From the NCBI GenBank assembly GCA_022843625.1, contig JALHNH010000059.1, forward strand, positions 1 to 35,523: a stretch of DNA of 35,523 nt. The letters run 5' to 3'. Of this stretch, positions 1 to 6,456 are shown in pieces (within the stretch, counting starts at the first letter, position 1; the number at the start of each line of letters is the position of its first letter). This DNA comes from Bryobacter sp. GTDB lineage: Bacteria; Acidobacteriota; Terriglobia; Bryobacterales; Bryobacteraceae. The position numbers and the translations under genes are program-made. Under the pieces are notes generated by a model. The model did not search any database. It was not told the origin of the DNA and saw only the letters and a list, made by a program, of their open reading frames with translations.

Positions 1-6
1 TCGCTT

Positions 7-71
7 GCGAGCCGGCCGCCCACCAACACCGACCCTGGTCTAGCGAGCGTAGCGAGCTGAGGCACACCGAT
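7..71 (+). repeat. long direct repeat, copy 1
   Basis: About 65 bases match 668-733 with roughly six differences and one indel. It carries the 3' arm of a stem (12-29) whose 5' arm should lie left of base 1, followed by a small hairpin with a GTA loop (42-58). Confidence 0.8.
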
Positions 72-105
72 TGGCCAGGTTGGCGGCGGCGCTCAGTGGC
101 GGGTT

Positions 106-122
106 GGCGAGCGAAGCGAGCC
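106..122 (+). repeat. tandem-GA mini-hairpin (GGC-GA-GC-GAA-GC-GA-GCC type)
   Basis: A 17-base unit reads as three G-C pairs, two adjacent G.A mismatches, two G-C pairs and a GAA loop. Related units lie at 42-58 (GTA loop), 541-557 (GAA) and 788-804 (GTA). On the plus strand the mismatches can form sheared G.A pairs. On the minus strand they would be T.C, so the design favours a plus-strand single strand. Confidence 0.6.
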
Positions 123-261
123 GGCCCGACACCAAGCGCCGACGCCAACCTTCACCAGGGTTGTGACGAAGCGGTGGCCGGAGCCGCGAAGCGGCCACGG
201 CCACCGCCAGCAAGGGTATCGAAGTGGGCCGAAGGCCCACCATCTTGGGATCCGCTTGATT

Positions 262-297
262 CCAAGCGCTGCGCCAATCCTTTGGCGCGGCGCTTGG
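262..297 (+). other. 16-bp hairpin with one U.G wobble
   Basis: Bases 262-277 pair with 282-297 around a four-base loop. The only irregular pair is T270.G289, a wobble in plus-strand RNA but an A.C mismatch on the other strand. Confidence 0.75.
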
Positions 298-361
298 GCA
301 CCGCCCTTTCAGCCGGCACCGCCACCCACTCTCCAGGTTGGTGTACGGAAAAGCTTTTGTT

Positions 362-423
362 CCCGGTAGTGCGCCCCGAAGGGCTGCGAAGCAGCCTTTG
401 GGACCAAAGGGCGCGCTGCCGGG
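362..423 (+). other. 15-bp stem closing two inner hairpins, two U.G wobbles
   Basis: Bases 362-376 pair with 409-423. T367.G418 and T370.G415 are wobbles on the plus strand only. Inside lie a 9-bp hairpin with a GAA loop (379-399, with a G381.U397 wobble) and a short CTTTGG/CAAAG hairpin, so the element is a three-way junction. Confidence 0.7.
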
Positions 424-572
424 TTGCCAGACCCGGCGTTCCGTGTACGGTAAAACCCTGTTCCGGGCTTCGCCCGGGCATTCAGCTCCCGCGTTCGTGT
501 TGATTCGGGGCACCATGGTTTCTTGTACGATCCGCCTTCAGGCGAGCGAAGCGAGTCTGAAAGGGCAGCTCG

Positions 573-611
573 GACCGAGAGCACGCCGCGTAGCGGCCGT
601 GCGAATCGGTC
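573..611 (+). other. long hairpin with GTA loop
   Basis: Bases 573-578 pair with 606-611 and 581-589 with 593-602, with one bulged C (598). A GA/GAA internal loop separates the two stems and the loop is GTA at 590-592. Confidence 0.65.
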
Positions 612-622
612 GGGTCGGTGGT

Positions 623-639
623 GGGGGTGGGTGGGTGGG
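623..639 (+). other. G-quadruplex motif, four G-tracts with single-T loops
   Basis: Four runs of at least three G (623-627, 629-631, 633-635, 637-639) are separated by single T residues. This is the arrangement known to give very stable parallel quadruplexes in DNA and RNA. It sits in the unpaired side of the helix formed by 612-618 with 691-697 and by 641-658 with 673-690. Confidence 0.75.
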
Positions 640-640
640 A

Positions 641-690
641 GTGTTGGTGGGTGGCCGGGCGAGCCCCGCGAGCCGGCCGCCCGCCAACAC
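641..690 (+). other. 18-bp hairpin with two U.G wobbles
   Basis: Bases 641-658 pair with 673-690 with no gap. The only irregular pairs are T648.G683 and T652.G679, both wobbles on the plus strand. Bases 612-618 can extend the helix with 691-697, leaving the quadruplex motif bulged. Confidence 0.75.
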
Positions 691-733
691 CCGACCCTGG
701 TGCAGCGAGTGTAGCGAGTCGAGGCACACCGAT
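668..733 (+). repeat. long direct repeat, copy 2
   Basis: This is the second copy of bases 7-71. It contains the 3' arm of the 641-690 hairpin. Confidence 0.8.
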
Positions 734-765
734 GCGCGAGGTGCCGCGTCAGCGGCGCCGCTTGA

Positions 766-785
766 GGTGGGCCGAAAGGCCCACC
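766..785 (+). other. 8-bp perfect hairpin with GAAA (GNRA) loop
   Basis: Bases 766-773 pair with 778-785 around GAAA. A sister hairpin at 224-240 has the same stem with a GAA loop. Confidence 0.7.
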
Positions 786-850
786 CTGGCGAGCGTAGCG
801 AGCCCTGTCGCACCCCCTTCCACTGCGGAAGTCCAGCAGAACTCGGGATC

Positions 851-1074
851 CAGCGATGGCGCCGTCAGGTAAAGTCACGTTCAAGTCACTCGACCAGGCG
901 CCATCGCGCCTTGATGTGGGGCCGGGCCCTGTCACGGTTAACTCAGTGGCCCGGCCCCGTATCGATCTGTCAGGTCCTTCCGGGGGGGCAGGGAGCGCCA
1001 GTCCGTGAGGAGCGAAGCGACGAACGATCTGGCGCCACCTGCCCCCCAGTCTTCGGTTAAGTCAGGAAACCTAT
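851..1074 (+). repeat. three-hairpin module, copy A (224 bp)
   Basis: H1 is 853-863 with 897-907 (11 bp). H2 is 913-928 with 948-963 (16 bp, tandem wobbles G916.U960 and U917.G959). H3 is 983-992 with 1038-1047, then a GA/CA internal loop (993-994 / 1036-1037), then 995-1001 with 1029-1035. Linkers carry GTCAGG. By eye the unit is identical to copy B. Confidence 0.9.
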
Positions 1075-1298
1075 CAGCGATGGCGCCGTCAGGTAAAGTC
1101 ACGTTCAAGTCACTCGACCAGGCGCCATCGCGCCTTGATGTGGGGCCGGGCCCTGTCACGGTTAACTCAGTGGCCCGGCCCCGTATCGATCTGTCAGGTC
1201 CTTCCGGGGGGGCAGGGAGCGCCAGTCCGTGAGGAGCGAAGCGACGAACGATCTGGCGCCACCTGCCCCCCAGTCTTCGGTTAAGTCAGGAAACCTAT
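1075..1298 (+). repeat. three-hairpin module, copy B (224 bp)
   Basis: This is a direct tandem copy of 851-1074 with no difference that I can find, so the duplication is recent or kept homogeneous. H1, H2 and H3 fall at the same offsets. Confidence 0.9.
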
Positions 1299-1516
1299 CA
1301 GCGATGGCGCCGTCAGGTAAAGTCACGTTCAAGTCACTCGACCAGGCGCCATCGCGCCTTGATGTGGGGGCCGGGCCCTGTCACGGTTAACTCAGTGGCC
1401 CGGCCCCGTATCGATCTGTCAGGGTCCTACGGGCGGGGTGGGAGCGGCAAGCCGGCGGGAAGGAGCCTCCGGCGACTGACCGCCGTGTTGCCGCCACCAC
1501 CCCGCCATCTGTCAGG
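1299..1516 (+). repeat. three-hairpin module, copy C (diverged H3)
   Basis: H1 and H2 match copies A and B apart from one extra G. H3 is rewritten but still pairs: 1432-1441 with 1497-1506 and 1444-1450 with 1488-1494. It keeps the same GA/CA internal loop (1442-1443 / 1495-1496). The GTCAGG after H3 keeps nearly the same spacing. Confidence 0.8.
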
Positions 1517-1675
1517 TCAGCCAGGAACAGTTCCGGTACAGGGCAGGCCTGCTGCGGTTAAGCTGCGGACAGTTCCAGCGATGGCGCCGTCACGAGAGTC
1601 ACGTTCAAGTGACGGCAACCAGGGGCAGGTATCGGCGAGCTTGCGAAGTCCAGCAGAGCTCGGATCCAGCGATGG

Positions 1676-1895
1676 CGCCAGGATGAGGTTGGCTCTTTCC
1701 GTAGAGGAACAAGCGCCATCGCGCCTTGGTGTGGGGCCGGGGCCCCGTAACGTTCAAGACCGAGTGGCCCCGGCCCCACACCCTTTCAGTTCCAGGAGAG
1801 GTCAACCGGGGGGCAGGGAGCGCCAGTCTGTGAGGGGCGAGTTCTACGAGCACCGAACAGTCTGGCGCCACCTGCCCTCCCCCACTGCGGAGGTC
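1676..1895 (+). repeat. three-hairpin module, copy D (diverged)
   Basis: H1 is 1679-1688 with 1713-1722. H2 is 1728-1744 with 1766-1782, fully Watson-Crick where copies A and B have wobbles. H3 is 1808-1817 with 1871-1880 (G1810.U1878 wobble), the GA/CA loop (1818-1819 / 1869-1870) and 1820-1826 with 1862-1868. A lone H1 5' arm without a partner is at 1578-1588 in the 1507-1675 spacer. Confidence 0.8.
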
Positions 1896-2055
1896 CGGCA
1901 ACGATCATGCGAGGAACAGTCAGGAAAGTCCGGTCCGTCTGCTTGGGTCCGGCAATCTCGTTTTAGCAGCTACAACAATTGACGGGGTGGTGGCGGCAAC
2001 ACGGGAACAGTTCGACGAAACGAGGAGGAGCTGAGAAAGAACAGAACCTCGGGGC

Positions 2056-3534
2056 GTGTCTGACTCCGATGAAGTGTTTATGACGGTGGCCGCTAAAGCG
2101 CCCTGCTCACCGTTGGAGTTTACGGTGCAGGTGGGTGAACGAGCCGAGCTGGCTCTGGGAGAGTTGGTGTGCGCGTCCCGCGAGATCGGCCACTGGGGCA
2201 ACGTGCATTTTTATGGGGTGGTGGACGAAGTCGACCTGACTGGCGATTACCTGGCCCACGTCCGCGTGACTCGCATCGAACCGGACGTCTTTTTCCCTCC
2301 GCAACCAGGTAGTCCGGTGGTGCCGGCAACCGGGCGAGCAGGTGAGATCGCTCTGCATTTTGATGAGATGAGAACTACGATTCCGGCGGGCAGTTTGTCT
2401 TATTCCAGATTAAACTATCTCCTCAATCTGGACTTCCTGAATGGCGATAAAGGGGCTCATGTCAACATCGCGGGCATTTCCGGGGTGGCCACCAAAACCA
2501 GTTACGCGTTGTTTTTGCTCTATAGCCTGTTTCACTCGGTAGCGGCAGATACTTCGCGCGGGATCGTCTTCAACGTGAAGGGTGACGATTTGCTGCACTT
2601 GCATCGCGGCAACAAGCTCTTGAAGCCGTCGGAGCGTGACCGCTATGAATCCCTGGGCCTTCCTTGCGGGCCATTTCGGGACGTCGATTATTACGGCGCG
2701 GAAGGTCCGCTCTGGTCCCTTCGAGAGTTCGCCGAGCGCGAGCTAATTCGGTATTTTTTTACGGAGGCGGATCAGTCCGGGGCTATCGAATTTTGCGTCG
2801 ATCGGTTGGCAGAGCTACTGAAGGAGGCGGCGACAGAGTCACCTCCGGGAGAACTGGTGCTGGGAAGAACCCGGATGGAGAGCTTGGCCCAACTGTGCAA
2901 GGCCATCTGCGGCACGGAAGACGACGACAGCTACTGGTTTGAAGGTGCGGCCACCAACACGCGTCGCGCTGTGGTTCGCCGGCTGAAAGGAGCGACGAAC
3001 CATGTGAAAGGTCTGGTGGGTTCGACAGGGCGGTTGAACTTTGATCGCCAGCTGAGTGTGATCGATCTGCACCGGCTGAGCGACAAGGCGAAGTCGTTTG
3101 TGGTGGGTTCGGTGCTGCAGAGTCTGTTTGCGGAACGCGAGAAGGCTGAATCGCCCATGACCACCTACCTGGTGCTGGACGAGCTCAATAAGTATGCGCC
3201 GCGTCAGGCCAGCGGTCCGATTCGTCAGATGCTGCTGGACGTGGCGGAGCGAGGCCGAAGTCTGGGCATCATTCTGATTGGCGCTCAGCAGACCGCCAGT
3301 CAGGTGGAGGAGCGGGTGGTGGGCAACGCCGCCGTGCGAGTGGTCGGGCGGCTGGAGTGTTCTGAGGCCGAGGACAGCAGTTATGGGTGGCTCACGCCGG
3401 TGTTGCGACAGCGGGCCACGATGCTCAAGCCAGGCAACATGCTGATTGCGCAGCCTCAGGTGCCGGTGCCGATTTTGATTCGGTTTCCTTTTCCGGCGTG
3501 GGCGACGCGTCGATCCGAAGCTGCCGATCCGTAA
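2056..3534 (+). CDS. HerA-like ATPase (HAS-barrel + DUF87/FtsK-HerA ATPase)
   Basis: This 492-residue protein belongs to the hexameric DNA-pumping ATPases related to HerA, which translocate double-stranded DNA, often with a NurA nuclease in end processing. Residues about 18-92 look like the N-terminal HAS-barrel. The nucleotide loop is GISGVATKTS with K147 and T148; it lacks the usual GK glycine but is the form I know from bacterial DUF87 proteins. Walker B is YLVLDE (D375, E376). It is followed by ERGRSLGIILIGAQQ, the sensor/arginine-finger region. No NurA, SIR2 or DUF4297 partner is adjacent, so a specific DNA-repair or defence role is not shown; plasmid maintenance or transfer is equally possible. 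The start is GTG; a purine-rich AGGAGG lies about 30 bases upstream, too far to be ideal, and ATG 2080 is an alternative. The gene directly follows the hairpin array. Confidence 0.85.
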   Translation: MSDSDEVFMTVAAKAPCSPLEFTVQVGERAELALGELVCASREIGHWGNVHFYGVVDEVDLTGDYLAHVRVTRIEPDVFFPPQPGSPVVPATGRAGEIALHFDEMRTTIPAGSLSYSRLNYLLNLDFLNGDKGAHVNIAGISGVATKTSYALFLLYSLFHSVAADTSRGIVFNVKGDDLLHLHRGNKLLKPSERDRYESLGLPCGPFRDVDYYGAEGPLWSLREFAERELIRYFFTEADQSGAIEFCVDRLAELLKEAATESPPGELVLGRTRMESLAQLCKAICGTEDDDSYWFEGAATNTRRAVVRRLKGATNHVKGLVGSTGRLNFDRQLSVIDLHRLSDKAKSFVVGSVLQSLFAEREKAESPMTTYLVLDELNKYAPRQASGPIRQMLLDVAERGRSLGIILIGAQQTASQVEERVVGNAAVRVVGRLECSEAEDSSYGWLTPVLRQRATMLKPGNMLIAQPQVPVPILIRFPFPAWATRRSEAADP

Positions 3535-3708
3535 GTTTGCGGCGTCAGCACGCGAAGGATACTCGCTATTACCGCCGTCAGGAGCCGAATTGAGTCCGTT
3601 TCATGTGAAACGAGACGGAGTGTTATAGTCGCAGGGCGACGCTAAGGCAATCTCTTCTGGCTCGTAGCGAACTTGACGAAATGACACCATAAAGGTCACA
3701 CTGGCAAA

Positions 3709-4026
3709 GTGCCTGAAAAGAGAAAGCCGACTTACGATCTGGAAGCATTTCAGTCAGCCTTCTCCTCGGAAGAACGAATCTTTGCGACAACGACCGCTTT
3801 CCTCACAGCTGCAGGTCTTGGTTTTGGGCGACGAGAGATGGTCGAGATTATTCAAACCATGAGAGCCACCCACTTTTATAAGTCGATGACGGCAGTCGCC
3901 GACCATCGATCCTGGCAAGACGTTTATCACGTGCCTTCGTCGGCAGGTGTTCTCTACGTCAAATTCACTGCCGATGTGATCACAGAATTCCTTCTACTTT
4001 CCTTCAAGGAGAAAGACCATGGCTAA
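3709..4026 (+). CDS. mqsR: MqsR-family toxin (mRNA interferase)
   Basis: This 105-residue protein matches the MqsR family (E. coli MqsR is 98), a RelE-fold endoribonuclease that cuts mRNA, mainly at GCU/GCA. Family features seen are the N-terminal KPTYDLEAFQ strand-helix, the central MVEIIQTM helix with FYKSMT, and the C-terminal VLYVKFT strand followed by LLLSFKEK. The start is GTG; no in-frame ATG lies upstream. It overlaps the downstream antitoxin by eight bases, the toxin-first order typical of mqsRA, and implies translational coupling. It probably stabilises the replicon or acts in stress. Confidence 0.88.
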   Translation: MPEKRKPTYDLEAFQSAFSSEERIFATTTAFLTAAGLGFGRREMVEIIQTMRATHFYKSMTAVADHRSWQDVYHVPSSAGVLYVKFTADVITEFLLLSFKEKDHG

Positions 4027-4471
4027 TCCGCTCTGCCCTACCACCGGTACCCCTATGGTCCGGGGGAGTAAGCAACTGACCCTTCGTTATAAAGGCGAGA
4101 GCATCACCTTTGACATGCCCGGCTGGTATAGCCAGACCGCGGAAGAAGGTATCCATTCGGGCGAAGATATGAAAGTCTCGGATCGAGTTCTGAACCGCCT
4201 CAAAGCTCGAGTGGAAGGTTTACTAGAACCAGAAGAAATCCGTCGGATTCGAAAGCGGCTTCGCTTGAGCCAGGCAGCGGCAGGCGAACTGATCGGTGGG
4301 GGACCTCGAGCTTTCCAGAAGTATGAGAGCGGTGACCTTTTGCCTTCTCGTGCCATCAGCAGTGCTCTGGTTTTGTTGGATCATCAACCGAACGCCTTAG
4401 GAGTGTTGGAGGCGCGTTCCGTGTCTTCAGGCCGTGCGCGAAAGTCCACTCGTTCTCAAGCTTCCGGGTAA
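4019..4471 (+). CDS. mqsA: MqsA-family antitoxin, zinc site lost
   Basis: This 150-residue antitoxin is the partner of the MqsR toxin upstream. The N-terminal half (1-50) follows the MqsA toxin-binding fold, with RYKGESITFDMPGWYSQ aligned to the E. coli FRGRKTVLKGIHGLYC segment. Only one cysteine (C5) of the two CxxC zinc pairs remains, so the structural zinc is presumably absent. Residues about 72-128 form a Cro/XRE helix-turn-helix (LSQAAAGELIGGGPRAFQKYESGDLLPS), which matches the MqsA DNA-binding domain very well and should repress the operon. A basic, serine-rich tail extends beyond the usual end (E. coli MqsA is 131 residues). The start ATG lies inside the toxin gene. Confidence 0.88.
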   Translation: MANPLCPTTGTPMVRGSKQLTLRYKGESITFDMPGWYSQTAEEGIHSGEDMKVSDRVLNRLKARVEGLLEPEEIRRIRKRLRLSQAAAGELIGGGPRAFQKYESGDLLPSRAISSALVLLDHQPNALGVLEARSVSSGRARKSTRSQASG

Positions 4472-4678
4472 AGCGGAAACACAGGTATGACGCGGTAGGA
4501 ACGGCGCATTTGATACCGCCTCAGGGTTCTCGGTTTGGCCAATTCCGCTCGCTTCAAGCGGGGACGAACGCGCCACACCGGCGCCGGGGCGGTTGTTCCG
4601 ATGTAGCCCCCCAAAGTAGGAACCGGCCGGGGCAGATTTAGAAGGTGGTGGGATACGGTAGGAAAGGCGGTCTTACTC

Positions 4679-5056
4679 TTGGCAAAGCTTTCCATCTCGA
4701 TTCCGGACGACTTGAAAGAGTTGCTGGATGCTCGCTCGGAGGCTGAGAACGTGCCGGTCAGCCATCTGGTCACCGATGCTCTGCGGGCTTACTTCGCGCA
4801 ACCGTCAGAGGAGCAACAGGAAAAGCCTGGTCCTACTCCCCCACCACCGGCCGGCAGTTCGGAAGAGATTCGGCAAATTCAGGAGTATCTCTGGGATCTT
4901 TATTTGAGCTGCGACCGCACGCGCGCTTCTGCATTGGCTCTCCATCATTGGGCGGAGAAGGAAGGCGAGGGCCAGGCGGTGCTGGGCATCCCACCGGAGT
5001 CGACCACGAAAAAACCGCCCTGGCCGAAGCCGCGGCCCCGGCCATCGTCCAAGTGA
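4679..5056 (+). CDS. ribbon-helix-helix (CopG/Arc-type) DNA-binding protein
   Basis: The first 45 residues are a classic RHH domain: strand LSISIPDDL, helix LKELLDARSEAEN, turn VPVSHL, helix VTDALRAYF. It is followed by a proline-rich linker and a helical tail of about 60 residues ending in a basic PKPRPRPSSK. RHH proteins of this size are plasmid copy, partition or antitoxin regulators; no toxin gene is adjacent. The start is TTG, with a GGAAAGG about 11 bases upstream. The 207 bases before it contain only a short CCGCT/AGCGG hairpin near 4547-4562. Confidence 0.75.
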   Translation: MAKLSISIPDDLKELLDARSEAENVPVSHLVTDALRAYFAQPSEEQQEKPGPTPPPPAGSSEEIRQIQEYLWDLYLSCDRTRASALALHHWAEKEGEGQAVLGIPPESTTKKPPWPKPRPRPSSK

Positions 5057-5208
5057 GTCGCTTGAATTTCCCTAGATCGATCGCGCAATGTGGCTTGGCT
5101 ATTAGGTTTGCGCGTGTACGAGATCGGCCATGCATGGATAAGATCTGGCACATGTCCAAAAAGCGGGGCCAGTCGGCAAAAGGTTTCCAGGAGTTCGGGT
5201 TCTAGCGT

Positions 5209-6456
5209 ATGGATGGTAACAGAAAAGAGCCTTCAAAAGACGAAAAAGAGGGGGCGAAGGGCGAAAGCGGTCTGCTTCGTTTCGATCAGGAGTGGCCGCT
5301 CGAGCTGGGGGGCGAGGTGGCAACTCCGAGTATCGACCGGATGCCGATTATCCCGGACCGGGTCGAGATTGCCGAGCTGCTTGCCAGTCCGGACCCTTTG
5401 GAGGGGCTGGCTTTCCGGACACTTTATGAAACGGGGTTGCGCGAGGCCGAGTTTTTGCAGCTGGACCGCGAGCAATTGCGAGATGGTTTCTTGGAGGTGG
5501 CCGGGCGGCGTATGTTGATCCGCGAGGAGACGTTGGGCGAGTTGCACCGACTGCCGGAAAAACGTCTCTTCGAATGGGATGTGGCGGAGTTGCGCAAAAG
5601 GCTGAGAGGCCGAGCGAGGGCGACGGGTCTCATCAAGCGCTACGAGGGCGTGAATCGTAAATTGGTGCCGGCGATGTTCCGGCATGCTTGCGGGGTGCAC
5701 CTGGTCGAGAACGGCATGGATATTTTTGCGATCAAGGTGCTGCTGGGGCATGGCTCGATCTATACGTCTTTTCGCGTCGCAGAGATGGCGGTGGGGTTGT
5801 GCCGAGAGAGCTATGAGCGGTTTCATCCGCTGGCAAAAGTGCCGGCCACTCCGATCAAGCCGAAGCGGGATACGCGCTCGCCAGAGCCGGGAGACGAGAA
5901 GCCGACCAAGGCAAAACCGGCGGACCTTAGTCTGGCCGACATTGCCGTTCTGTTTAAGGCGGCCAGGGATGACCGGGAAATCCTGTTAAGCCGGCTTTTT
6001 TATGCGTCGGGGATGCGGGTGAGCTCGGCGGCCGCGCTTTGCTATCTGGACATTTTCTATGGAGAGCGGCGGCTGTTTTTGCGGGAGGCCAAGGGCGATG
6101 TGGACCTGTATGTGCTGCTCGACCAGGGCACGGCCGAGATGTTGCGGATGTATCAGGACAAGGAGCCAATCCGGGTCAGCTTGTTTGACGGGATCAGCAC
6201 GCGCCAGATGAACCGGCTGATTTCCGACATGGGCGAGCGCTCCGGTCTGCAGGCCATCGCGGAGCCGCTGGGGCGGAGTATCTCGCCGCACTGTTTTCGA
6301 CACGCATTTGCGACCCACTGTTATGAGGCCGGTATGAACCTCTATGACATTCAAAAACTGCTGGGGCATGCCGACCTGGCCACCACCAACGATTACGTTG
6401 CCCAGCACTTTGAGCGGCACCAAGCGGTTTATCGGAAGTGCACGGAACCGCTCTGA
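5209..6456 (+). CDS. tyrosine recombinase with two tandem catalytic domains (first one degenerate)
   Basis: This 415-residue protein shows two consecutive integrase catalytic domains and no recognisable core-binding domain. Domain 1 (about 46-205) starts like a catalytic domain (YETGLREAE with R78) and has FRHACGVHL and LLGH (H181). However, the His of the HxxR motif is Ala155, and the residue nine after H181, where the nucleophile belongs, is Val190. Domain 2 (about 240-410) is complete: R270 (SGMRVSS), K295, H361-x-x-R364 (PHCFRHAFATH), H387 (LLGH) and Y396 (TTNDY). A charged linker (206-238) joins them. Catalysis should therefore rest on domain 2, with domain 1 as a structural or DNA-binding partner. 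Its substrate could be dimer resolution, or insertion at folded sites such as those in the hairpin array; that is inference only. The start is ATG; a CAGGAG lies 14 bases upstream. Confidence 0.85.
   Translation: MDGNRKEPSKDEKEGAKGESGLLRFDQEWPLELGGEVATPSIDRMPIIPDRVEIAELLASPDPLEGLAFRTLYETGLREAEFLQLDREQLRDGFLEVAGRRMLIREETLGELHRLPEKRLFEWDVAELRKRLRGRARATGLIKRYEGVNRKLVPAMFRHACGVHLVENGMDIFAIKVLLGHGSIYTSFRVAEMAVGLCRESYERFHPLAKVPATPIKPKRDTRSPEPGDEKPTKAKPADLSLADIAVLFKAARDDREILLSRLFYASGMRVSSAAALCYLDIFYGERRLFLREAKGDVDLYVLLDQGTAEMLRMYQDKEPIRVSLFDGISTRQMNRLISDMGERSGLQAIAEPLGRSISPHCFRHAFATHCYEAGMNLYDIQKLLGHADLATTNDYVAQHFERHQAVYRKCTEPL

Larger units (their letters stand above)
1..1981 (+). ncRNA. candidate giant structured RNA / hairpin array (left end cut by window)
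   Basis: This stretch holds no recognisable protein gene; its many open frames are by-products of GC-rich palindromes. It is almost continuous hairpins. Long stems are at 262-297, 362-423, 573-611, 641-690 and in four copies of a three-hairpin module from 853 to 1880. Loops are typically GAA, GTA or GAAA on the plus strand (about 50, 113, 188, 231, 388, 548, 590, 774 and 795), and the non-Watson-Crick pairs are U.G when read on the plus strand. Stems in the repeated module covary between copies. That is what a selected, plus-strand RNA fold would leave. I see no clear promoter or terminator, and the first 71 bases repeat at 668-733, so it probably continues to the left. Alternatives are a single-stranded-DNA structure (origin, recombination or telomere-like) or a nest of palindromic mobile repeats. 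No known large RNA family (OLE, GOLLD, ROOL, HEARO) is recognised by eye. Confidence 0.5.

Noticed and set aside
1..850. Linear-replicon telomere (GCGAAGC mini-hairpins as in Streptomyces ends)
   Set aside because: The hairpin type is similar, but nothing shows that base 1 is a physical end; covariation and wobbles fit RNA better. Kept only as an alternative.
309..1060. Long open frames on both strands (up to 240 codons) in the left region
   Set aside because: They run through palindromes and exact repeats, have no domain, no ribosome site and proline/arginine-rich composition; GC-rich hairpin DNA opens frames by chance.
1040..1570. Integron attC sites (GTTAAGT and GTTAAGC resemble core sites)
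   Set aside because: Core-site pairs with the right spacing and imperfect arms are missing; the hairpins are nearly perfect and there are no cassettes.
851..1895. CRISPR array
   Set aside because: The units are 224 bp, directly adjacent and identical or diverged throughout; there is no short repeat with unique spacers and no cas gene.
1359..1982. A 207-codon plus-strand frame across copies C and D
   Set aside because: It changes content with the repeat structure, and the changes between copies preserve base pairing, not codons.
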